From contig NZ_FQUE01000002.1 of NCBI RefSeq assembly GCF_900128995.1, forward strand, positions 62,001-126,000: a DNA stretch of 64,000 nt. The letters are read 5' to 3'. A program made the translations under genes and the position numbers. This document shows positions 1-6,328 of the stretch, in pieces; within the stretch, counting starts at the first letter, position 1, and each line of letters starts with the position of its first letter. The notes below the pieces were generated by a model that saw only the letters and a program-made list of their open reading frames with translations, ran no database searches and had not been told where the DNA came from. Source of the DNA: Loktanella atrilutea (GTDB lineage Bacteria; Pseudomonadota; Alphaproteobacteria; Rhodobacterales; Rhodobacteraceae).

Positions 1-157
1 GATCTACGCGGCATCGGCCGATGCGATCGCGCGATGGGAACCTCGGTTCACAATGAACGGCGCCGAGGTGGCAGGCGTGAATGCTCAGGGCCGCATCTGG
101 CTGATCATTCGTGGCACGTACGACGGTAATCCAGTCTCTGGAGAGGTGGCACTATGA
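1..157 (+). CDS. W: Phage baseplate assembly protein W (gp25-like), C-terminal part
   Basis: The frame is open from base 2 to the stop at 155-157 and gives the last 51 residues of a protein cut by the window edge. The segment AIARWEPRF followed by a short beta-rich tail (GRIWLIIRGTYDGNP) resembles the C-terminus of the GPW/gp25 family, the lysozyme-like baseplate wedge component of contractile tails. Its stop overlaps the start of the J gene (ATGA), as expected for the P2 order W-J-I. The identification rests on a short piece plus strong synteny; only the C-terminus can be judged. Confidence 0.8.
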   Translation, partial: IYAASADAIARWEPRFTMNGAEVAGVNAQGRIWLIIRGTYDGNPVSGEVAL

Positions 158-1029
158 CCGTTGCGATTGACCTGTCCCGGGTTCCATTGCCCGACCTGAT
201 CCAGACCCTGTCGTTCGAGGCAATCCTTGTGGACATCAAGGCCTACGCCAATCTGGTGTATCCCTTTATTGATCTGGAATCCGACCCGGTCGTAATGCTC
301 ATGGAGGCCTTCGCCTATCGGGAGCTCCTATTGCGGGCGCGAATCAACGATGCCGGTCGGGGTGCATTTATCGCGACCGCATCCGGTGCCGATCTCGACA
401 ACCTTGCCGCCTTGTTTGGCGTCGTGCGTCTTGTGCTGTCCCCTGCGGACCTGACCGTCACGCCTGTGGTCGATGCGGTTTATGAGAGCGACACCGCCCT
501 GCGGTATCGGGCCCAGCTTGCCCTGGAGGGGTTCAGCACCGCGGGCCCGCGCGATGCCTACCGCTTCCACGCTCTATCCGTAGATGCCCGGATCATCAGC
601 CTGACCGTCACAAGCCCGTCCCCCGGCAGCGTTCTGGTGACATACTACGCCGCCGACGCGAATGGCGATCAGGTGACTGATCTAACAGATAAGATTTTCG
701 ATGCGCTTTCAGGTGAGAATGTGCGACCGCTTTGCGACACGGTGATTGTCCAGCCCGCTGCGATCGTAGCCTACGACATCACGGCTACGCTTGAAACTGG
801 GACCGGCCCGGACGCGGAGATTGTCCGGCAGGCCTCACAGGACGCCGCCACAAAATATGCAGCATCACGCCGCGTCATCGGTGAGCCTGTGCCGTTGTCG
901 GGGATATACGCGGCCTTGCATCAGCCGGGAGTCGATAGCGTGGCGCTGATCGAACCCTCTGCGGAGGTTGCTGTGATGGACGGCGAGGTTGGCGTCGTCG
1001 GGGCCATCGTTGTGACGGTTGCACCATGA
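154..1029 (+). CDS. J: Phage baseplate protein J
   Basis: A 291-residue protein of the P2 gpJ family, a wedge component at the edge of the contractile-tail baseplate. The N-terminal third carries the family pattern (an alpha-helical stretch with YRELLLRARINDAGR, then the ATASGADLDNLAALFGV segment at about residues 75-91), and YRAQLALEGFSTAGP near residue 118 fits the usual YR.RI....E..S.AG motif. It overlaps W by four bases upstream and I by four bases downstream, so the three are translationally coupled. The length is normal for the family. In P2, gpJ binds gpI and the fibre connects there. Confidence 0.93.
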   Translation: MTVAIDLSRVPLPDLIQTLSFEAILVDIKAYANLVYPFIDLESDPVVMLMEAFAYRELLLRARINDAGRGAFIATASGADLDNLAALFGVVRLVLSPADLTVTPVVDAVYESDTALRYRAQLALEGFSTAGPRDAYRFHALSVDARIISLTVTSPSPGSVLVTYYAADANGDQVTDLTDKIFDALSGENVRPLCDTVIVQPAAIVAYDITATLETGTGPDAEIVRQASQDAATKYAASRRVIGEPVPLSGIYAALHQPGVDSVALIEPSAEVAVMDGEVGVVGAIVVTVAP

Positions 1030-1589
1030 CGAAGTTGACACCGCCAAATGCAACGGAACTTGAAGAAGCCTTTGATGCTCTTGCCGAGCGTCGTCTGGAA
1101 CTGGCCGCGCCGGTCAATACTTTGGTCGATCCGACCAGTGTCCCCGCCCGTTTTCTGCCGTGGCTGGCCTGGTCGTTTTCTGTCGATACGTGGGACGATC
1201 AGTGGACTGAAGAAGAAAAGCGATCGGTCATCGTCGCGTCGATTTTCGTGCATCGCCGAAAAGGGACAATCGGCGCGATCCGGAGAGCGATCATAGCCGC
1301 CGGCTATAATGCTCCGACGATCCGCGAGGGCAAAGGTGGCGTACTCTACAATGGCTTCTACAATTTCGATGGCACGCAAACCTACGGCGACCCGACAAAG
1401 TGGGCCGAATACTCGATCATTCTCGGGCGGCCAATATCAATCAGACAAGCGGAAAACATCAGAGACATTCTGGCCGAAGTTGCCCCTGTCAGGTGCAAGC
1501 TCGTGAACTTTTCCTACACCGAAGCCGCAAACCTATATAACAGTGCCATCTCGTATGACGGCGCGTTCACCTATGGAGCCGTCGCATGA
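1026..1589 (+). CDS. I: Phage tail protein I
   Basis: A 187-residue protein of the P2 gpI family, which joins the baseplate and connects to the tail fibre. The central part shows the family features: FLPWLAWSFSVDTWD at about residues 43-57 and the RRKGTIGAIRRAI segment near residue 77. The C-terminus has two copies of a short motif, LYNGFYNFDG(T)QTYGD near 108-121 and LYNSAISYDGAFTYG near the end, a small N-x-Y-DG repeat common in gpI proteins. The start overlaps the J stop (ATGA) and the end overlaps the next gene, so it is part of the baseplate operon. Confidence 0.92.
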   Translation: MTKLTPPNATELEEAFDALAERRLELAAPVNTLVDPTSVPARFLPWLAWSFSVDTWDDQWTEEEKRSVIVASIFVHRRKGTIGAIRRAIIAAGYNAPTIREGKGGVLYNGFYNFDGTQTYGDPTKWAEYSIILGRPISIRQAENIRDILAEVAPVRCKLVNFSYTEAANLYNSAISYDGAFTYGAVA

Positions 1590-2575
1590 CAAACCTGATC
1601 GAAACGCCGGATTGGGTTGATGGTGTCTACCAGTTGGAGACAACTGATCCAGTTGTCGGTGGTGTGCCGAACCTCGACCTTGGGCAGGGTTTCGCCAACA
1701 TCCAGGCGCAGCAGCTCGCAAGCCGCACCAATTGGCTGCGCGGTCGCGTCGACGATCTCTCGCGTGCCGACAAAATCAACGTGACGGTTGGCGCGACGGG
1801 TGATTTCCTGACCATCAACGCGGCTCTCGCAGAGTTGTCCCGCTATCGCCTGTCGTTCGGCGAAAATGCGGGCGTCCACACCATCACGTTGAAAAACGGC
1901 TATGTGATGGAGGAGCAAGTCGTCATGCGCGCTGTTGATCTTTCCAACATTAAGATCGTTTCAGAGGCATCCGTGGTTACGATTGCCCGCGATGCCTTGA
2001 ATACTGATAATGGTTTTGGCGAGTTTCCTGCATTTTCGTTAATCGACGGAGCTACTTGCCCTGTCATCGGCGTTCAATTCGAAATGAACACTGCTGGCCT
2101 TTCCGCCATGAGGCACGGCATCTCTGCCTTGCGGGCCGGGGGGCCAATCATCTTCGAGGATAACTCTGGCATTCGCAACTGTGGCGGCATGGGCGCATTT
2201 TTGCGCGTCTCGACACTTCGCGCACCGTATGGTGACTTCTCGAATTGTGACACCGGCATTTTAATTGCGAACCTTTCATCCGCTAACCTTGAATATGCGG
2301 ACGTGAGCGGGGCTGCGACTTACGGTGTCGATGCTGTCAGCTTGTCGCTCTGCCTCGGAAACAACATGGATGCGACCGGATGCGGCCTGGGCGGCGCTCG
2401 GCTGCAAAAAGGAAGCCGTGCCTCGTTTGTGACTGCCAACCTGCGAAAAGGTGCCGCCAACAGTTCAAGTGATCTTACGCTGCTTTCGGGCTCGATGGCG
2501 GCGTGTAGCGGTATGCTGGGCGGATGCAACCTGGCACCTAATACGCCAACGGTTTCGGGTCTCTTTTCCTTCTAA
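1586..2575 (+). CDS. Putative tail fibre / receptor-binding protein
   Basis: A 329-residue protein in the position of the P2 fibre gene H, overlapping I by four bases. The N-terminal 55 residues (DWVDGVYQLETTDPV..., then a SRTNWLRGRVDD stretch) match a leader often seen on alphaproteobacterial phage fibres, probably the baseplate attachment part. From about residue 70 the sequence reads as short beta strands with G/N/D turns (FLTINAALAELSRYRLSF, then repeated isoleucine/valine strands), which suggests a parallel beta-helix like pectate-lyase-fold spikes. No catalytic motif can be named. The attachment role is inferred from position and the leader. Confidence 0.7.
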   Translation: MTNLIETPDWVDGVYQLETTDPVVGGVPNLDLGQGFANIQAQQLASRTNWLRGRVDDLSRADKINVTVGATGDFLTINAALAELSRYRLSFGENAGVHTITLKNGYVMEEQVVMRAVDLSNIKIVSEASVVTIARDALNTDNGFGEFPAFSLIDGATCPVIGVQFEMNTAGLSAMRHGISALRAGGPIIFEDNSGIRNCGGMGAFLRVSTLRAPYGDFSNCDTGILIANLSSANLEYADVSGAATYGVDAVSLSLCLGNNMDATGCGLGGARLQKGSRASFVTANLRKGAANSSSDLTLLSGSMAACSGMLGGCNLAPNTPTVSGLFSF

Positions 2576-2593
2576 CAACACCGGATATCCCCA

Positions 2594-3163
2594 ATGAAAT
2601 ACGCGGTCAAATTATCGGATGGTGAATATTCAGGCGTCGTTTACGACAATTCCAGTCCCGAGATTATCGCCTACCATGCGCAGTACGGCGAAAGGCTCGA
2701 AGCTGTCGATGGCTTGGAAAACGTGGGCTCAGACGATGCCCCCGTATGGCAGCCGATCGCGACCCCTCTGTCCGCAATTCGTGCAAATGCAAAGGCAATG
2801 ATGATCGATTGGATCGACCGGCTGACCGAGCAACTGCGCGCCGGTATCCCTCGCGACGAGATCGCATCGTGGCCGACCAAGGCTGCCGAGGCTCGGGCGT
2901 TCCTCGCCACCGGAACTCCGGCTCCCATCCTCCAAGTCGAGGCTGATCTGGTCGGGCTGTCGCTGACGGAGGTAGCCGAGACTATTGCTGCGCGCGCTAC
3001 GCTTTACGAAACCGTCGTCGGCGCCGTAGCGGGAATCCGGCGCAACACCGCGGCGGCAATTGATGGGGCGACGGACGCGGCTGGCGTCGAGGCGGTGCTG
3101 GAGGGGGCAAAGACCACCGCAAAGGCCAAGGCGGTCGGGCTCGGCCTGGTCGTTGACGACTGA
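2594..3163 (+). CDS. Fibre-associated protein, possibly a tail fibre assembly/chaperone-like protein
   Basis: A 189-residue protein lying where P2 keeps the fibre assembly gene G. The first 60 residues (MKYAVKLSDGEYSGVVYDN...) look like the small beta-rich start of fibre-assembly proteins. The rest is mostly alpha-helical and Ala-rich, with a RANAKAMMIDWIDRLTEQL helix at about residues 63-83. It follows the fibre by 18 bases and is preceded by a poor ribosome site (ATATCCCC). Function is inferred from position; there is no diagnostic motif and it could equally be a minor structural protein. Confidence 0.55.
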   Translation: MKYAVKLSDGEYSGVVYDNSSPEIIAYHAQYGERLEAVDGLENVGSDDAPVWQPIATPLSAIRANAKAMMIDWIDRLTEQLRAGIPRDEIASWPTKAAEARAFLATGTPAPILQVEADLVGLSLTEVAETIAARATLYETVVGAVAGIRRNTAAAIDGATDAAGVEAVLEGAKTTAKAKAVGLGLVVDD

Positions 3164-3164
3164 C

Positions 3165-3518
3165 ATGAGCGCTTACACCGATGTCTCGGATTGGTGCGTC
3201 CGCATCGCTGGTAGCGATACCTACCGGATCACCAAGCCACTAGTCTGGGATGTGGGCATGAAGGGATCTGGCCTGTCGGTAACCGTCCGGGTCGGAGTCA
3301 TCTTCGACGTGTCTATCCCGACGCCTGTCCGCCCCTTATTCTCACCGCATGATCCGCGATATCTGAAGGCAGCTGCGCTGCACGACGACCTCCTTGTTCG
3401 CGGATGGGATCGGCTGACGGCGGCCGCGATTTTTCAAGACGCGATCAGGGCTGATGGTGTCGGCCCAATGCGGCGTCTGGCCATGTGGCTGGCCGTCAGC
3501 CTGTGGCGCTTCCGATAA
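3165..3518 (+). CDS. DUF1353 family protein
   Basis: The frame extends upstream inside the previous gene, but the ATG at 3165, one base after the previous stop, gives a 117-residue protein that fits the family. The segments GVIFDVSIPTPVRPLF and YLKAAALHDDLLVRGWDR followed by AAIFQDAIRADGV match the DUF1353 pattern (D-x-S-x-P, then AAxLHD, then F..A....GV). DUF1353 proteins are common in tail or lysis regions of proteobacterial phages and have no established biochemical role. The conserved His-Asp (HDD at about residues 72-74) hints at an active or metal site but that is inference. Confidence 0.75.
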   Translation: MSAYTDVSDWCVRIAGSDTYRITKPLVWDVGMKGSGLSVTVRVGVIFDVSIPTPVRPLFSPHDPRYLKAAALHDDLLVRGWDRLTAAAIFQDAIRADGVGPMRRLAMWLAVSLWRFR

Positions 3519-3607
3519 GCCATTCCGGCAAAGCCCGGACGCCAAACCGCCCTTAGGCAAGGCATCGGCAGGCCGAGCGCCTGCACTCAATCTCATGGAG
3601 AAATGAA

Positions 3608-5017
3608 ATGGTGGAGAAATTCCACGGCGCTCGGGTTTTTCAATCCGGGAATGATCCTGTGTCGGTTTCCTTGGTCAGCACGTCCACCGTTGGCCTGCTG
3701 ATCGCAGTCGATCCAACCGACCTGCCATCCGGCGTTGCCATCGACACGCCGATCCTTCTGAACGCTGCAACTGACGCGGCACAGCTTCCCGCGAATGTCC
3801 GCGAGCACGTCGACAGTGTCTACGATCAGAGCGGTTGTCAGATCGTTCTGATCTTGATCGATGCCGGGGCCGAAGACAGCGAGACGCAGGCCGCCGCTGT
3901 GGGCGACGCGACACAGCTCACCGGAATCCACGCCTTCAAGAAAGCCACCTCCCTGGGCCTGCCCTCGCCGAAGATCCTCGCGGCGCCGGGTCTGACCGTG
4001 GGCAGCGTGGCAGATGGCGTTCTGACGGCAACGGTGACCGCCGGCGGTACCGGCTACACGACCGCCGATGTGACGGTAGCCGGGGCGACCGGTGGGACGG
4101 GTGCCGAGCTCGAGGCAGTCATGGCGGGCGGTGTCATCACCGGGATCAACATCATCAAGCCGGGCACCGGCTACACCGGTGCCTTGACGGTGACGATCAC
4201 GGGTGATGGTTCCGATGCGACCGGTTCCGCCACGGCGGGCACAGTCCTGAATGCCGTGATTGCCGAAGCACAGGGCATCGCCGAGACGCTGCGTGGCTTC
4301 TTCTACGCAGACGGGCCGGATGGCACTGATGCGCAGGCCGTACAGGCCCGGCAACTGATCGGGAGCCGGTACGTCAAGTTCGTGGATCCCCGCGTTCTGA
4401 AGTCGGTCGATGGCACGCCCGTCGCTTATCCGTCTTCTGCGATCTGGGCAGGCTTGCGCTCCAAGATGGATCAGCTCTTCGGCCCGCACTACGAGGAGTC
4501 GAACCAGCTGATCAACGGCATTCAGGGTACGAACCGTCCGGTCACCTACGGGGTGCAGTCGAACTACCTGAACCAGAACGGCGTCAACACGATCATCAAC
4601 CGCGGTAACGGGTTCCGCACCTGGGGCGCGCGGACCTGTGCCGTCGGGACCATCTGGGAATTTGCCAGCGTGGTTCGCATGGCAAATTTGGTGAACGAAA
4701 GCATCGAGCGCGCCTTCATCCAGTTTGTTGATCGGCCGATCACAAAGGGCCTGCTGGATCAGATGACCATGTCCGGGCTGGCTGTCCTGGTGTCGTTGGA
4801 AAATCAGGGCATGCTCCTGCCCGGTTCTGAGTTCGGGTTGTCGAGCGAGCAGACCGGTGATGATGGCGTTCAGGGAATCCTGAAGTTCGCCATGCGCTAC
4901 GAACCGCCGGCGCCCGCGAACGACATCCGCATCGCCGCCTACCGCAACACGACCATTGCCTACGAACTGCTGTACGATCAGATCAGCGGGACCGTAGACA
5001 CTGGTAACCTGATTTAA
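3608..5017 (+). CDS. FI: Contractile tail sheath protein FI
   Basis: A 469-residue protein of the P2 FI sheath family, which forms the contracting outer tube. The start (FHGARVF...VSLVSTSTVGLL) matches the P2-type N-terminus, and the C-terminal half carries the family core (RTWGARTCA near residues 338-346, RMANLVNESIERAFIQFVD, then the beta-rich end). P2 FI is about 395 residues; the excess is an inserted Gly/Thr/Val-rich module at about residues 129-212, placed right after PKILAAPGL and before NAVIAEAQG. The module contains GGTGYTTADVTV and GTGYTGALTVTI, two related repeats. Start chosen at the first ATG after GGAGAA, the usual sheath N-terminus. Tube gene follows at 13 bases. Confidence 0.95.
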   Translation: MVEKFHGARVFQSGNDPVSVSLVSTSTVGLLIAVDPTDLPSGVAIDTPILLNAATDAAQLPANVREHVDSVYDQSGCQIVLILIDAGAEDSETQAAAVGDATQLTGIHAFKKATSLGLPSPKILAAPGLTVGSVADGVLTATVTAGGTGYTTADVTVAGATGGTGAELEAVMAGGVITGINIIKPGTGYTGALTVTITGDGSDATGSATAGTVLNAVIAEAQGIAETLRGFFYADGPDGTDAQAVQARQLIGSRYVKFVDPRVLKSVDGTPVAYPSSAIWAGLRSKMDQLFGPHYEESNQLINGIQGTNRPVTYGVQSNYLNQNGVNTIINRGNGFRTWGARTCAVGTIWEFASVVRMANLVNESIERAFIQFVDRPITKGLLDQMTMSGLAVLVSLENQGMLLPGSEFGLSSEQTGDDGVQGILKFAMRYEPPAPANDIRIAAYRNTTIAYELLYDQISGTVDTGNLI

Positions 5018-5030
5018 GGAGGCTCTGAAC

Positions 5031-5540
5031 ATGGCCAAGAAACTTCCCGCTTACGTCATCAAGGACGTTTCGCTCTTCGCCCCAGGCGCCCCCGGCTCCC
5101 GCATCGGGCAGTGCAGCGAGATCACGATTCCCGTGCTGGAAAAGACGATGGAGTCGTTCCGCAACGCCGGCATGATCAAGCCCATCGAGATCGCGATGGG
5201 TTACGAGACGACCGAGTGTTCCTTCACCGAGACAAGCTTCGATCCGGACATGCTCAAGCTGTTCGGCATTGGGGCCGCGTCCTCGATGGTCGCTTACGGC
5301 TACATGGCCGACGAGGACGGCACCGAGCACTCCTGCCGCTTCCAGATGGTCGGGGATGTGAAGAAGATTGACGCCGGGTCTTGGGCGTCGGGTACCAAGG
5401 GCGAGCACTCCTACGACATGACGGTGCACAGCGGCACCCTGTTCATCGACGATCAGGAAATCATCCGCTTCACGCCGCATCGGTTCTGGGTCGGCGGTGT
5501 CGAGCAGTTCCCTGGCCGGGCGAACGCGCTGCGGCTCTGA
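5031..5540 (+). CDS. FII: Major tail tube protein FII
   Basis: A 169-residue protein of the P2 FII family, which polymerises into the inner tail tube. The sequence MAKKLPAYVIKDVSLFAPG is a typical N-terminus, and IGQCSEITIPVLEKTMESFRNAGM and GDVKKIDAGSWASG fit the conserved positions. The length matches P2 FII (172). AGGAGG lies just upstream (5018-5023), a strong ribosome site as expected for an abundant structural protein. A hairpin directly behind the gene (5550-5567) may reduce read-through into E and T. Confidence 0.95.
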   Translation: MAKKLPAYVIKDVSLFAPGAPGSRIGQCSEITIPVLEKTMESFRNAGMIKPIEIAMGYETTECSFTETSFDPDMLKLFGIGAASSMVAYGYMADEDGTEHSCRFQMVGDVKKIDAGSWASGTKGEHSYDMTVHSGTLFIDDQEIIRFTPHRFWVGGVEQFPGRANALRL

Positions 5541-5549
5541 GTGATGATG

Positions 5550-5570
5550 GGGCCGCTATTGCGGCCCTTT
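5550..5570 (+). terminator. Hairpin behind the tube gene, possible attenuator
   Basis: GGGCCGC at 5550-5556, loop TATT, GCGGCCC at 5561-5567, then TTT. The 7 bp GC-only stem with a very short T run sits 10 bases after the FII stop. It could lower transcription from the abundant sheath/tube genes into E and T. The weak T run makes it at most a partial terminator. Confidence 0.5.
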
Positions 5571-5842
5571 CACATTGCGAGGTATTTGTACCTGACGTCG
5601 CACGACGTCATCGCGTCCAGGCGTTCCTTCGCATCCATCGCGCCAACCTTCGCGGTCGCGTCTGTCGTGGCTGTGAGAACCGCAAGCGGATCGCCACCAG
5701 CGGACACCATCATGGGGCCTGAATACTGGTCGTAAGCGACGTAAGGCTCGAATTCACGCCTTGTCGATTCCGGCAGGTAGCCAGCCTGCACCGTCTGCAT
5801 ATCTGCGACGACGGCGCACATCGCCAATGCGATCAATTCCAC
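5570..5842 (-). CDS. Antisense small exported protein inside the tail operon (hypothetical)
   Basis: A minus-strand frame filling the otherwise empty 328-base gap between FII and E. GGAGG (plus-strand 5853-5857) lies 10 bases before a GTG at 5842, giving 90 residues; a GTG at 5851 is too close to that site. The N-terminus (VELIALAMCAVVADMQTVQA) reads as a short signal peptide with a possible cleavage after QA, followed by a roughly 70-residue acidic, Ala/Thr/Asp-rich product with one late cysteine. It is not recognised. A plus-strand frame at 5541-5735 overlaps it but has no ribosome site or recognisable sequence. This could be a moron-type insertion; existence is plausible, function unknown. 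Confidence 0.5.
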   Translation of the reverse strand: MELIALAMCAVVADMQTVQAGYLPESTRREFEPYVAYDQYSGPMMVSAGGDPLAVLTATTDATAKVGAMDAKERLDAMTSCDVRYKYLAM

Positions 5843-5868
5843 AACCTTCACCCCTCCAAGGAATCATC

Positions 5869-6195
5869 ATGTCCACCGATGCACCCGCAACCGTAACGGT
5901 CAAGCTGGAATTCCCCGTCACCTTCGATGGCAAGACCATCTCCGAACTGACCTTCCGACGCCGTAAGGCGAAAGACCTGATCGCGACCGACCTGGTGAAG
6001 GGCGAGACCCGGAAGCACATGGCGATGATGGCCAGCATGGCCGACATCCCGCTGCCTGTGATTGAAGATCTGGACGCCGACGACTGGGAGGAGATTGCGG
6101 AGGCGACGATTCCCCTGCTGGGAAAGCGGACAACGAAGCTGGCTCAGCAAGAGATGGCAAGGCTGACGGCGGAGGCACAAGCTGGCGCCGCATGA
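5869..6195 (+). CDS. E: Tail assembly protein E (tape-measure chaperone)
   Basis: A 108-residue protein in the position of P2 gpE, beginning at the ATG behind CCAAGGAATC. The pattern VTVKLEFPVTFDGKTISEL followed by TFRRRKAKDLIATD is typical of the gpE/tail-chaperone family (DUF2765/phage_TAC_7 type), which binds the tape measure while the tube forms. Its last four bases overlap the start of the 42-residue E' frame (ATGA). In-frame upstream extension runs through the antisense gap and has no ribosome site, so the downstream ATG is preferred. Confidence 0.85.
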   Translation: MSTDAPATVTVKLEFPVTFDGKTISELTFRRRKAKDLIATDLVKGETRKHMAMMASMADIPLPVIEDLDADDWEEIAEATIPLLGKRTTKLAQQEMARLTAEAQAGAA

Positions 6196-6320
6196 TCGCA
6201 GAGATCGCCCGGTACTTGCACCAACCCATCGACCAGGTCGAAGAATGGGAAGACGTGAAGTTCTTCCGGTACCACGCGCAGATTGATCCGATCCTGCGCG
6301 CCGAACACCCCGAGAAGTAG
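6192..6320 (+). CDS. GpE-family small tail protein (P2 E' equivalent)
   Basis: A 42-residue frame starting at the ATG that overlaps the E stop (ATGA at 6192-6195) and ending at TAG 6318-6320, eight bases before T. The translation begins MIAEIARYLHQPIDQVEEW and contains EDVKFFRYHAQI, matching the short GpE family (Trp then F-x-R/Y-HA pattern). In P2 this segment is made only as an E+E' fusion by a -1 frameshift; here it has its own start codon. It should act with E on the tape measure. Confidence 0.82.
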   Translation: MIAEIARYLHQPIDQVEEWEDVKFFRYHAQIDPILRAEHPEK

Positions 6321-6328
6321 GACACGCC

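Noticed and set aside
5541-5735. Plus-strand 64-codon frame behind FII
   Set aside because: It overlaps the terminator-like hairpin, has no ribosome site and no recognisable sequence; the opposite-strand frame is better supported.
6150-6200. P2-type -1 frameshift joining E and E'
   Set aside because: No slippery heptamer or T run near the E stop, and E' has its own start codon.
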